NCBI GenBank assembly: GCA_934045905.1
Contig: OW203762.1
Span: 15,284,345 to 15,348,344 of the forward strand
Origin: Leuctra nigra
Lineage: Eukaryota > Arthropoda > Insecta > Plecoptera > Leuctridae
Direction of reading: 5' to 3'
DNA: 64,000 nucleotides
Both the position numbers and the translations under genes were made by a program. This document shows positions 15,476 through 28,432 of this stretch, one piece after another. Each line of letters starts with the position of its first letter. Positions within the stretch are counted from its first letter, which is position 1. Below the pieces are notes generated by a model. It saw nothing but the letters and a program-made list of their open reading frames with translations, was not told the origin of the DNA and ran no database searches.

Positions 15476-18400
15476 TTGCTATACCCTTAGCGAGAGCTCC
15501 GTGTACGATTACTAAATTAAGTTATAAACTTTAAATTAGTACTCGTGGAACTGTTTTGAGGGAGATGCCATGGTAAGTTAGGTCTCGAGGTTGACTGGCT
15601 GCTCGCTTATGCATAGCTTGCAATTTACCGACAGCCCTTTAGACCCTAATAAAGGTAAGGTTGGAGGGAGTCTTACGAACTAACAGGAGCAGAGTTCTTT
15701 AGACTGTTTTAAACAATGTTTACCAGCTTTGTTAAGTAAACAATTGACTTTAATTTCGTATGTTGTCAAGATAACTTGAATGCTCGGAAGTATTGCAACA
15801 GGATGGATTTTCTGTAACTTTATTAAGTAAGTACGGAAGTTACTGTTTTCATCTTACTTATCCGCATCATGTGATGCATTATTAAGAAAATGTGTATTTT
15901 TCTTTTAATCTAATTAAATGATGAAGTAAATATTTGTCTACTGTCAAACCAAATGACATACGACGCAAGGACTACTATGATATACCGTTTTTATGACCAT
16001 CTGCCTCCGAATGTCACCTAACGGAGAGAAATTTCAACGTCTAGACATAAAACATCACGCAAGAGTAAAGTTGCAATGCGTCAAAGTCTCTTTCTCTCTT
16101 ATTTCGCATTTTTTCCAGAGCTCTCCTAAGAATGAAGATGGGCTTAGACTTTCGTTTCTATCCTACCTGAATTCTTTCCTTTCCCAATTGACACATTGAC
16201 GAAAGCTGAAATATTTATCAACGTGACGGTATTGTATGCCAGTTGAAAACCTCCCATTTCGGTACTTTTTTCTACTCTTTATTGTTTATGAAAGACGTCG
16301 AAAGGCAAAACGTAAAAAATTCAGCGTCCTTTGTGATGACATCAAGTACTTCTTATTTCATACTCTACCGGTGTATACGCTACGTGCTTCCGTACAACAA
16401 AAATACCAAAAAGCATAAAAGTCGTCTAGAAAATAAAAATGACCTTTACTCCCCTTGCATTACCCAGGTTTTCCACAACACAGTTTGTGTTTTCTAGACC
16501 TTTTATAAAAACATCCCACGCCGCTGGTGCGCTGGTATAAGTTGTTTGGCGAGTGCGTATAGCCACGAGGGCCTATTCGCACCCGAGTCACGACCGCTTG
16601 TGTGCACGTAGCTACACTACTGTGTGCGTAGATTACAATGCAGTGCGCATAGGAGACGGTGATAGGGTAGGGAAGGTGTAGAGAAGGGATGTAAACTTCA
16701 TGGTTAATAGCTTCCACAAAGTCGACAAGTGTTTGTGAACCGTGCGATCTGGCGGTCACCAACCTGGCCGGCGTGTCTTTTAGAAGTGGAGGTTTCGGAT
16801 TTCGCCGTTTTGGAGGAAAGTTGTTTGTCCTGTACTCTTGTGAAAAGTTCATGAGAAAAGTTTCACGGTGGACACAAATGAACGGAGAAAATGGTAATGT
16901 GGCAAAACATTATGGGTGGAAATCGTGACAATGTGACACTAGAACGTGACCGAATTATTTCTCTCGACGTTGTGATTCGTGTTTTTGTTTTTGTTGTGAC
17001 GTCACGAAGGATCAATCTAGAATGTACTTACCAACAAAACCTTCATTCCGTCTACCACTTAACGTCGAAATATGATCGAAAATGAGAATCAGAATGATTA
17101 TTCTGACACTGCTCAGTATATTTTAATTTAATTGTAATCAATAACAATTTACCTACGAGTACATTTTTATCTAGTGGCATCTGTTTTCTAATGCCCGTAC
17201 TTGTAACAAAAGCGTAACTCAGAACTTTTTCCATTAGCAAGAGTGGATAATGACAAACTGTTTCTCTGTCACCAACACTTTCTTTTTGAAGTTACGTGTT
17301 AGATAATGCAAAATGTTCTATGGAGTATTCTACAATACAAGCAATCAGCTCTAAGCTGCAAGTTATTTTTCTATAAAATGCAAACTTCTTCGATGTTTCA
17401 TCGCCATATTGTGCTTTCCCTGATAGGTGTTCAAGATTGAGTACACGTTTTCCGACCCTGATTTGTTGCCATTAGCAATTGAAACCGACTGGTCTCTTTG
17501 CGGCAATATTTATCTGACACCTAACCTGGAACAGCTGTACCATAGAGTAATATTATTTGGAAGTTTAAGGCCAACGTCAGGTAGAAAATATTTTGTCATC
17601 AAGTGCAAACATATCTGAAATTTTTTAGGTACTTGATTGCTAATTTATATTTTGTTAATTAAGCCAAATAACTTATTTACCATGTCTGATAATTCGCATA
17701 ATTTGCCTGTACTGATAATAGAACACTTATACATTTATCAGGGACTCTATCAATTAATTTAAAATTCCGTGTTTCTGATGGAATCGTATTCCATACAAAG
17801 TTAATCCATTTTGCTGTGAATCGGATCGCAGCAGAATCAGGAATTTTAAAGTTATAGAATAGGGCCCTAGGTGGATTAATTTCGTGATCTAGGAGAATAA
17901 AGTAATTACAGGAAGCTAATTTAATAAATAGATAATCTTCTGTTAGTTTTTAAATTGTTAGCATTTCAGGCTAACTCCACTTTTAATTTGATGACAATGA
18001 CATCGATTTTCGTTTAGTGAATTCGATTATTTTCATTCGACAAATGTTGAATACTAATATTAATTTAACTAGAACATTATTTGCTTTGTTTATTACGTCA
18101 ACCGAGCACCAAATAATAGTCTATGTGGATATGTACTTCAGCTTATTACATAAATAAATAAGTAATGTATTTTAGATTAACACGCTGCGCCATTATAACT
18201 GATGAAACTGTATTTTTGCTGGTTTGTTTGTTACACCTTTTTACATGTATGTCTAAATGTTTAGATTATAATTAAGCACATCTTCACTAATTAATGCAGT
18301 GTGAGAATTTTAACTGCTCAACGTCTGCTGACGAGCATGACAGCCAGGGAGAAAACAATTTCCCATTTCCCAGGAGGTTTGTTAAACCCCTTCCATCACT

Positions 18401-18744
18401 CAGCTGAAAACATCAATTATTGAAGTTTTCACTGAACGACGCTTTTCACGTAATCTTGATTCTCCAACAAGAAAATGCTGATTACGATGACCAACCCCCG
18501 AGCAGAGAAAGCGAGCATGAATAAGTTATAAAACATCAACGTCAATTTCAAATACCTTTGAGAGAACCGACGCAAATGCTAATGTCCGCGAATTATAATT
18601 CATGAAGCAAAAATAATAAATGTATGGAGCTTATTTGTAGGAAATATTACAAAACATTAAACATGCTTGAATGGCTATCGTCAACTATAGTTGAAAAGTT
18701 ACGAGTTCGAAACTTAAAATTATAGCTCTTTGTGGAATAGCTTG

Positions 18745-18936
18745 ATTAGTTAATAAAACAGTATTTGAACAAAACGGATTGGCTGCTTGTCAGGTTCCTT
18801 GATAATCAATCCTTGTTATCATCAATAAAGGCAGCGCTCACCTACTTCAGGTTGATGACGGGTTATCTTAGACTTCAACGGATGATGTCATATCACATTG
18901 TTTCAGCCAATCTATTTCTTTCACAATGTTGAGTAC
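18745..18936 (-). mobile_element. MITE, GTACACTCAACA family, copy 2
   Basis: In reverse orientation this segment carries GTACTCAACATTGTGAAAGA, then AACAAGGATTGATTATC, CCTGACAAGCAGCCAATCCG and TTTTGTTCAAATA. It matches the MITE at 2569-2815 block for block. The end at about 18745 is degraded. Confidence 0.55.
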
Positions 18937-21900
18937 GTACTTAACATCTTAAAACCATATGAACTTCTTGATCATTTAATTAAATGCATAATAAGCGTTC
19001 GGTCTATTTGTATCTCTTGGTTTAAGTCTGCATCGTGATTTCATTACAAAACAGCGATGATCCCTAAGTGATGTATATTCAAATTAGATTACCTTAATTA
19101 GTGAGCAAAGATCAGTTTCTCTTTACCTTCTCACCACGCTATCAACGCTAAGTCATTCTTCCCAAAACTTTCAACCCTAACCTCTAAACCATGTAACTCA
19201 ATAAAGCTTAATGTTTCTCCAAACGTCACTTCCAGTCACGATTGACACATCGAACTAATTTCTCTGTCGCCCAACTTCAAGAAGACATCATACAGCTGTC
19301 CACCGTAACTTTCCCAAAGTTGTCTCAAATCACTTTCTTCCCTTAAAACCGCGAGAGGGTGCTAATCGCTTACGGTGTGGAGTAGGACAAGTGTGGGGCG
19401 ATCCCAGGCCTCCAGGGCGGCGTATTGATCCAAGAAGTGGGTGGGTAACCTCCCTCCTGCTCACCCCCACCTCCTTCAAGTCACACTTCACACTCACCTC
19501 GCTTAATCTCGTCGTCATCGGAGTCACAAACAAAGCTTAAGTCGAGGAATAGCGAGGCTCTTGCTTATCTCATCACTTGATTCTCTATAAACTACTGCTT
19601 GGCGTCATTTTGCCACGAGGTAGGGGAAAGTTGGGTTATGTTGGGAGCGCTGATAGACGCACGCTAAGAGTTTCAAGCTAATACGTTTATTCACAACCAG
19701 TTATAGGGTTAATACTTTGAGGTTAACCTTTTACTGCTATGAACGATGTATGCTCGATTACAAAAAGTGCATATATTCCGCAATTTTGCCTCTTTTCTAG
19801 TCCAAAGATAGGTACTAACATTAACTTCTAGTCGGTCGAAATTTTAAAATCAAAACTTTTCAGCCATTTATTGAACTTTCCGTAGTACTATTTGAATGTT
19901 TGTTTGGTTGAATTGTTTCCGAATTGTTATGATTGTCTGTGTTAAAACATACATTATCTGTAAAAACTGAGTGGTTGTCTGGAAAATAGGCCCCCAATGT
20001 TATGCCCTATCGTCATAAGCATTTTGATGTTATGGTTTAACATATTAAACATCAATACCTACATTTCAAAAACTAGTGAAATCAGCTATGTGATTTTTGC
20101 CATGTTTTAAATAAGCAGTGGTTGTTAAAAAATGTATTTGAGCTGTTGTACCTAACTGTTTTACCTATCACACTATAACGTGTGAAGCAGCATTCTTCAT
20201 CGAAATACTTCAGAATTGAAATAATTCCGATATCGAATATGAGCAAGCATTCGATTGAAAACCGATACGGTTGTTCCTGGAATCAGTAAGATGTGTCAGG
20301 TCATGGTTATTCGGGTTTTAAAAAGCATAATTCAGTTCCACTCAACGCCTTTCTCACCTAAACGAGCATATATTGCAGTAAATTGTTTTAAATTAAATTA
20401 AATGTACTTGTTTCTAACGTAAATGTTTGATCCGTCATGGAACAAAACAGATGGAATTCTTCAAATAAAAGTTTAGTCATTATATTACATTTTGACACAT
20501 ATTTTGACATTTGATTTTAGAATATTACATACAAGCCCAATTTTAACTATGAAGATATTATGTTGTTTGATTCAGTTATTTGAGTAATTTCATTTTTAAT
20601 GTTTTATCTCTACTACTGCATCGTATTGCCATAGTTTTATAACTATCTATTATTCGCATTTCCAGTTGTGTTCTCCAATAAAATTATATTTACCAATTAT
20701 TGTCAAAAGTTGATTCATAATGCTTAAAGTTGAACATAGCATGTTCCATCGCAATCCAATTAATATCCTAGTGGCAAGTTTATAATTCAAACTAATTATT
20801 ATTAGTGAGTGAAGTTGAAATTGTTCGACTTTGAGGATAAGTCATTAGCTTGCCCTCAAAGCTTCGTTCCATTGAATGTCTACATCGAATGTTGAATCTC
20901 TAACTTTTAGATCAAACAATCACATTTACCATTGCAGTAAGTTGTGAAAAACTTATCCCAATCCTCTTAGTTGTGATGACAATCACAGTAGTTAACCACT
21001 TAATAAGAGATCTAGTTCGCTTTATGGAATAAAAGGAACGATGCAACTATGTGCTTGAGTAAGTAATGTGTGTAGTTAAGTAATGGTATGTTGCGTTCCA
21101 CTATAGAATGTATATAATTTGATAAACCCACATACAATAACTCAACTTTGTACATGTTGACATATGTCTCGATATCAATTTATAATTTTTTTAGTATTTA
21201 TTGAACTAAATTAAAATGTCGTTTATTTAAAAAAAATGCAATTGACCCTAAATAATGATAACGAAGAGCAATATTACAACTTAACAAATCAAATTAATGA
21301 TTGAATGAGAGAATCATAATATTAACAAAAAATTGGACCTTATCTGGCCAACAAACCCGAAATTACACGAATTCAAAATTTTTTAGATTTTCACAAAAAC
21401 AATCAGATTATATGAAAAGTGTAAATGCCCATTTTTGTCGCCTTCAACGCATACTTTGTTATTCTTGGCATATTCATCATCTCATTATTTGATCTACAAA
21501 CCTAGTTGCTTAGAACTTGTACTTCAAGCACGGAAAGTTGAGTTGTTACAAAAAACTTCATTTCTTAATGAAGCAACCAATTATCTTCTGGAACAATAAC
21601 GAAGATATTGCAGATACGTAGTCTAGAGCTCGTGCTGTTTCTTGCATTCTGACAGCATTCTAGTTTGCAAGTACATAATTATTTTGCTAAATAATATTAG
21701 TACGTGTGTGCGCTTAATTAACGTAATTATATGATGGCTAATTAATGACCAGATATTGCAATTAGTGATCGAGAAGGTATATCAAGATGCGTTCTGGACA
21801 TTCCTCCCGTAACGAAGCGTGCCAATGAAACCTCACATATGATTGTGTTATGAATGAAGTTGTGAGAGATACTTGTTGTTTGAAGGATATCAACGAGTGA

Positions 21901-21977
21901 AGAGGAGACTAAGGCAATGGTGAAGGATTACGTTGAGAGAATTGGAGAAGACTGAAGTAAAGGGAAAAGCAGAATGG
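18937..21977. other. AT-rich intergenic, no supported gene
   Basis: No gene recognised. A slightly GC-richer patch at 19330-19640 has a minus-strand frame of 67 codons without recognisable features. The rest is AT-rich with no repeats that I could detect by eye. Confidence 0.5.
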
Positions 21978-22183
21978 GAAGAAGAAGAAGAAGAAGAAGA
22001 AGAAGAAGAAGAAGAAGAAGAAGAAGAAGAAGAAGAAGAAGAAGAAGAAGAAGAAGAAGAAGAAGAAGAAGAAGAAGAAGAAGAAGAAGAAGAAGAAGAA
22101 GAAGAAGAAGAAGAAGAAGAAGAAGAAGAAGAAGAAGAAGAAGAAGAAGAAGAAGAAGAAGAAGAAGAAGAAGAAGAAGAAGA
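21978..22183. repeat. (GAA)n microsatellite
   Basis: About 68 GAA units without interruption. Because the period is three, it gives poly-Glu, poly-Arg and poly-Lys frames. I treat the 99-codon Glu-rich frame (21933-22232) as an artefact, since its flanks show no splice sites or domain. Confidence 0.97.
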
Positions 22184-23864
22184 GAAGGGGCCGTTGATTA
22201 CAAGCTTTAGATTAGAGAGAAAGGTGTTTTGACAGATTTTTAGCAGGAAATGTATTTTATATAAAAAATGCGTTCTGACATTTCCTGAAAATTTCCGTAA
22301 CTACAGGACGGGAAAGTTGAAGAAGGCTTAAATTGACTTTAAATTCGGGTGTGTATAGTAAAATAAAATTCGCAGACAATAAGAAAATGTTGTATAAAAG
22401 TGACGCGCTGTTAATAGATTGTGGATGAAAAGTAAAGTAGAAAGTATCTCCCAACCACCCCACTTTCATACCCCGCTAACGACTTTCAGTTTTGCAACCA
22501 AGTAATTTTATTTTATTTTCCATCGTTTATTTTTAATATATCGTCGCTGTCAGTAATTTCACGGAGCACTTGAAAGTTGAAACAATCGCTGATGAGATGA
22601 CAGAATATCGATAGATCGATCGATGGTTCGATTATCGAGACGTCGGGACGCCCGTGAAAAGCGACGTCACCGAGGGAAAGTTTAGCCGAGCGGGAAAGTG
22701 ACGGCTGCCATCTTTAGAGCCCATCTCTACGGTGACGTGACGACATTTGCCACGAATAAACTTCACACCCCACCACCCACCCACCCATCCACCCACGTCT
22801 ACAGGTAGAATGTACTGCCGACGCTTCAAGCAGCTCCCAATGTCTAGTCATTGTGAATTTTGACAAAATCAATGAAAATTAAACCGACCTACTTTTAAAT
22901 TTAAATAAAAAATTATGTGATCATTATAGATTATTATAGTGTCCGACGTCAGGGGAAAACAGCAATTTTTTTTTTGGTATTGCAAATGTAAAAAAAAGTT
23001 TGTGGAGGTTTGGAATTTGCCAACTCTTGAATTATGAAAATCATATGAAAATATAACATTATTATTAAAATAATCGGTCATACATTTTTTGGAACCAAGC
23101 ATGTGTCTGCTATTTTTATTTTCGTATATTTTGTAACTCGGATTATTTAAAATAATTGATGTGAATTGACATAGTGATAAGACAGCACAGTACAATTGTG
23201 TTACATTCATTAAATTACGATTGTCTCTTACATAAGATGACCTCTTTCAAGGTCATTTGAATTGTACCACGAAGACTCATGTCAATCACCATAAGAGATA
23301 TTCGTCGACATCTAATTAAAATCATACACGTCATGTACAATAATTTGAAACAATTCGGAGATATGCTGTGCCGATAATAAGGGATGCAGACACTGTATAT
23401 CAACACGCACTTTATGAACCTTATTAGACGCACGCATGTTGACATTGAACAATGCGTGAACGAAGTACGAAGGTCACAAGAAATAATTTTTACTTTTTTC
23501 CACATAATACGTTATTAAATTTCCTAGTGTACTTTGAAATACAAACTTTACTTTAGTTGCCTTTTGTGCTATGAAAGTTTAACTGTAATGAATGACCTAC
23601 ATGCATATAAATTCGCCATACCTATCAATATGAGTTTCATATAAAAATTAAAATGTAATAGATTTTTAGTCCCTCGCTTAAAGTAATATTATGATTCAAT
23701 TAAAAGCGAGGGGTTTTCAAACTTTATGACCCAGTTTCACGATTGCCAATAAATTCGATTTTGCAGTATGTGTTTGCATTGTATATTACACATTCCATTA
23801 TAGTAATATCCAGATGAATAAAATCAAGCTTAAAAAACCGCTGCAAAGAACGATCACGGGAGAC
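22184..23864. other. Intergenic, GC-richer patch at 22560-22810, no supported gene
   Basis: The patch has a CGATAGATCGATCGATGG motif (22609-22626), three GACGTC/GACGTGA-type motifs and a CACCCACCCACCCATCC tract (22776-22797). It could be promoter-like, but no adjacent exon was found. The rest is AT-rich with no recognised gene. Confidence 0.45.
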
Positions 23865-23867
23865 TAA

Positions 23868-24275
23868 GGGTGCATACCGATTTATAATCAGGTCGCCCAG
23901 TTTCCCTATCCTTTTAACATTGTGACGTAACACCTGGGCGTGACCTTGAGTCGAATCGTGGTCGAATGATTGAAAATAGAGTAATCATAACGCCCGACCT
24001 CTTGAGCTTGAGCGTTATTAAGGGTGAGGTCCAAAATAGGAGCTGGTTGGGCGTTGACGTCACCATAGGATTTACGGGTTAAATCAAACTTGCCGCGTCA
24101 ACAAACGAGCTGAAACCAGTACCCATAATGCTCAAGCTCAAGGGGTCGGGCGTTGTGATTACTCTATTTTCATTCATTCGACCACGATTCGACTCAAGGT
24201 CACGCCCAGGTGTTACGTCACAATGTTAAAAGGATAGGGAAACTGGGCGACCTGATCATAAATCGGTATGCACCC
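23868..24275. mobile_element. Palindromic MITE, GGGTGCATACC ends, TAA duplication
   Basis: Arms of roughly 150 bp pair almost perfectly. The left end is GGGTGCATACCGATTTATAA and the right end is its complement. Both flanks carry TAA (23865-23867 and 24276-24278), which fits the TWA target preference of PIF/Harbinger elements. The centre is a unique spacer. The only frames are short. Confidence 0.7.
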
Positions 24276-24282
24276 TAACATA

Positions 24283-24405
24283 GGCTGCATACCGTATTTT
24301 AATCCAAACGTCCAGTTTGCTTATCCTTTTAACATTGTGACGTAATTTCACCTGGGCGTGACCTTGAGTCGAATGTAGTCGAATGAATGAAAATACAGGC
24401 ATCCA
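24283..24405 (+). mobile_element. Partial second copy of the GGGTGCATACC MITE
   Basis: GGCTGCATACCGTATTTTAA, CTTATCCTTTTAACATTGTG and CACCTGGGCGTGACCTTGAG match the left arm of the preceding element with scattered changes. Only one arm is present, placed 7 bp after the full copy. Confidence 0.6.
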
Positions 24406-24408
24406 TGT

Positions 24409-24511
24409 TAGCTCTGATTTTATTAATAAAAACAAGGATTGACTGTCAAGGGGCCTGACCAACAATCAATCCGTTTTGTTCAAATACCGTTTTATGATTT
24501 GTTGGGAGTAC
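24409..24511 (+). mobile_element. MITE, GTACACTCAACA family, copy 3 (5'-truncated)
   Basis: GTTAGCTCTGATTTTATTAA, AACAAGGATTGACTGTCAAG and the terminus ATGATTTGTTGGGAGTAC match the right half of the copy at 2569-2815. The left half is missing. Confidence 0.55.
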
Positions 24512-24642
24512 ATCGAAATATTGAGTCCTCTGTCAACCTATAGGAAATATTTTCTGGAAGATACCAGCAAATATTTAATTTATAATTATTTTATTAAACC
24601 CGACGTGTTATCTCAAGTTTCAACGGGACTATTGTGGATAAT

Positions 24643-24660
24643 CCCCCCCCCCCCCCCCCC
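24643..24660. repeat. Poly-C run (18 C)
   Basis: Eighteen consecutive cytosines in AT-rich DNA. A (GGAA)n/(GGGA)n tract follows at 24971-25000. Confidence 0.9.
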
Positions 24661-25000
24661 AATATTTCCCAATTATAAGTAGACTACACAATTGTAAACT
24701 AAAATGACAGAAAAAATATTTTCTCATCACGAAGTAAGGTATACCTATACATATTGAATAAAAATAAATACATTTAAAAATGTAATTAAACTTAAATACC
24801 TTGAAGCTAAATCCATATTTTCAAGCAAAGAAATTAACTACCCTAAACACACATAGAAAACATATAGCATAAAGTAAAGCAATCTAAAAGGATAACATGA
24901 TATCCCAATCAAAATTAAATAACTAATACCGATTTACATTTCACTGATCAAACAATAAACGACTGATTTCAGGAAGGAAGGAAGGAAGGGAGGGAGGGAG

Positions 25001-28000
25001 ATTATTGGAGCGGCCTAGAGTCAATTCGCACTGACATATTATTTGTTTTATTTTTTAATGGTTTTTGCTCAAAACTATGTAGTTAGAATGATATAATTGC
25101 TAAGTAATAGACAGCTACAGACAGACGGACAGATTGACAAGGTAGTGCCATAATATTTCGTTAGTGAAGCCCAATTCTTCACTTGGGTTGTGAATTGTAT
25201 TTTCCCTCTAATTAGAAGCGTATTTTTAAGAATGTGGGTGTATTTCTGTGTGTTAAAATGCAAACAGAAGCGTCGAATGTTTTCCCAGAAGCTATTGAAA
25301 GGGTTTGCATGCGCGGGAGTATTGGCAGACCTCTAATAATATGATGGATCCGTCCCGTGTTTTCGGTTGCCTACGGGATTTCAGAGCGTAGTGCGTTGTT
25401 TGGCTGGAAGTAAAACGCGCCTTAGCAATTAGCAATCCGGAGCAACATGGTTGCTGCTCATAGTGGCGTTATTTATTCAGCAACTCATGGGAGACGAGAC
25501 GAAAAATAATATTTACACTCGCAATGTTGTATATAATTTCGGAGATGTCTTTTTTTTATGAATTATGCTCTTGTGACCATCAAAGAATTTGGAATTCATT
25601 ACCCGAAGTTCAAAGCCCTCTTATTAGTTTTAAACAGTTCGCGATTTTGAAAAAATACTATGAATTTTTTTTATTTACAAAACTGAAGGGGATTGAGTTT
25701 CCATTTTCAGTTCGTTTGTGTGTTCAGTGGCAGAAGATGTAAAGTTATAATAAGGTTTGTTTTTCATTTCCTTTAGCAATTCAATAACGCACAAATTTGA
25801 AGCCGGCAGCAATTTTCAAAACGATCCCATATCCTAATAATCCACAGAGACATTTTGTGAATCGCACAACTTTTGTTAAACGCTTCAACTTTAACTTGTA
25901 ACTTTGTTGACTTTGAAGTTTTTCGTACAAAGGAACTATGAAATGAAGATAAGTTAAAGATTAAGGACGGGATAATCTTTGCTTACAAAACGCACTCTTT
26001 GTTTAAACGCTAGAAGAGAGAAAGTTGTATTTTACTCGACTTGACTTTCAACACTTGTGGCATTTCGAATTCGTTTATCAGTTATTGTGTTTAAATCGAA
26101 GAAACTCATACTTTTGTTAGTACATTTGAATTTATAACCGTCTTTTGAAATGAATTTTCTTGTGTCACAACGAATGTAACACAAGAAAGTTTTGTAAAGC
26201 GAATTTCAAGAAATTTTGTATCCTCTTTTAAGGCTTGTCACGATAATGAAATAAAATTATAATTTTATACAATCCTTGGGATCACGTTCTACTTTTGTAA
26301 CCTCTACCCAAGTCTGCGTAACCTTGAAGTTACTAGGTAGCGTCTCCAGGTCTTCTCAAATACAATCTTCATCAAGCAGTTTGCCCTAATGGAGAATAAT
26401 GTATACATACCTACTTCACAAGTGCACGATTACGATTGAATGAAAAATAAATATCTTTTTTCTCCCTCAAGTGCAGCGTCTTGAGTAAATTAATACCAAG
26501 AAAAGAGAATTTTTGTATCGCTAGTTTTAATTTAAACGAACTCGACACGTGCACAGAATTCAAACAAAGAGACAGTAGAACAAAGATTTTATGCATTCAT
26601 TCGTTATTGTTTATTTTCTCTAATATGACTTTGAAGTCTGAGATGAAACCTCTAGAAGCAGAGAACAAGTCCGTGAAGTTTCTTTTCTTTTGTTCGGGTG
26701 ATAAATCAATGTGAACTCCACCTTCTTAAAACTACGCGCTAAAGTTCTGCTCTGAACTGTTACAAGGGACCAGCCATTTCTCTTTATACGAGCTACAATA
26801 ATATGAAACACACTAAGCCAGGCGTTCACTGGTAGACAAGAAAGAAAGTCGAGATCGATTTGTCTTTCTTGTTACCCAATCATAAACAAACCAAGAAATA
26901 ACTAACACGGGACTTTCGAGGAAACACCTTTAAAAGAAAGTAGTTGTGCTCTTTTTGGTGAAGAAACGAAACTTCACGAAGTTCAAGTTTTCGGTAATGA
27001 CGGAAAATAGTGAGGTGGAACTTGGAACTCTGTTGAAAGGCTAAGTAAAAGTTTTACGTGACACTTAATCATATCTGATCCTGAAAACTATTTTTGTCTG
27101 GAAGAAAAATTGCCGTTTCAAAAAGCAACTTAGATAATTATAGTGCGTGCTGAAAAAAATGTTGCGATCAACTATTTGATAAGAGGAAATGCGCCCAGAT
27201 TAAAATATAAATCAAATTGAAAAATTATTTCATGAAATACACAATTCAACGTCAGAGTGCAAAACTATTTATCCGCTACGTAAAAGCTTTTGCTGAGCTT
27301 TCTGACGCATTACATTACAAGTTGAGTAATGCTTCGGTGCTGTGTTTTGTATAGAAATGTACACATTTGTTTCAATCAGATCGAATTCAATGCAAAATGT
27401 TCCTTCCACAAAACCCATTCAAATATCTTATTTCTGAATTGTTCAATGTCTGTTTTGGATGGTTGCTTAAATTCAGAAATAAATCACCCAAAATTTCGTA
27501 AACTATTTCGCGATATGCCAAAATCCGCACGGAAAATCTGCGAAAGAACCATCAATTTCATTCTGTAACGTGTTGGCAAATCGAATGATTGTTTCAGAAG
27601 TTCACAAAAGAAACTGCCTCTCTATTTTCAAGAGAATCTCAACTTCGAAATGGCTTTCTTTCACTTTCCGATGTGAAAAAGACACGGCATGTGTTTGTGA
27701 CGTCACACCGGCTATCTGTCCACCGAACCAATGTCGACAAAAGAAGAGAGACTCGCACTTTGTCTCGACAAAGACTAGTATGTTTGTTAGTCCCAGTCTC
27801 AATAAACGGCGGGATTTCAGATAATCTCGTCTCTATAAAACCACCGAGAGCACAACACAAAGACATGCGTGCACGACGTGGTCTCAACTTTCAGCGCACT
27901 TCAATTACATTTTAAGCTCTACATGACCTAATTCTACTACAGCTTTTGTAACAAAAAATGCTCTTTTTATAGGTTTTAGTGGCTTTTATTGCTATCTAAA

Positions 28001-28380
28001 TTATTCATGGTGATACAAACGAGGGAAATAGTCCGAGTCGCTGTACTTGGTGGAAAAATGTTGGAGGCAGATAAGGAATACTAAAACTACAACTCGTTCT
28101 TCCTGGAACTTTAGAGAGAAAAATGGCGGTCATTAACATCACAATAAAAGTTTGTGAAGATAAATTAAGATTAAAAATGCAACTGTGCTAAATGCCAGTC
28201 AACTATTTATTAAATTTTACTGCTTTTAACGTATTGAATACTATTTTCTTAATCATACCAAATAAAAGTCGTCCTCTTGAACTTGATAATAACGAAACTT
28301 TTAAGTTACTTTCAGTAATGCTTCTTTGCAAAGAACCCGATTGCATAATGAACGCATATGAACGATCTTATTGATACCCG
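25001..28380. other. AT-rich intergenic, no supported gene
   Basis: Several short frames overlap at 27570-27915 on both strands, but none has recognisable motifs. A perfect 10-bp stem (TTTCTTGTGT and ACACAAGAAA, 26156-26188) is the only structure I noticed. No tandem repeat was seen. Confidence 0.5.
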
Positions 28381-28383
28381 TCC

Positions 28384-28432
28384 GGCCGGGTAGCTCAGTT
28401 GGTAGCTCACTCCCGGTTCGAGCCACACATGT
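28384..28432 (+). repeat. tRNA-like fragment lacking the anticodon arm
   Basis: GGCCGGGTAGCTCAGTTGGT matches a tRNA acceptor and D-arm start with box A. GGTTCGAGCC, only about 15 bp later, matches box B and the T-loop. The anticodon arm and variable region are absent, so it cannot be a working tRNA. It is most likely a deleted tRNA pseudogene or a SINE head. Confidence 0.55.

Noticed and set aside
16460..16852. 130-codon minus-strand frame
   Set aside because: No recognisable domain, no codon or splice support, and length plausible by chance in a locally GC-balanced stretch.
21933..22232. Glu-rich 99-codon protein
   Set aside because: It is the (GAA)n tract read in one frame; flanks do not look coding.
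27570..27915. Four overlapping open frames of 66-108 codons
   Set aside because: They occupy different frames on both strands of one stretch, and none shows a recognisable protein signature.
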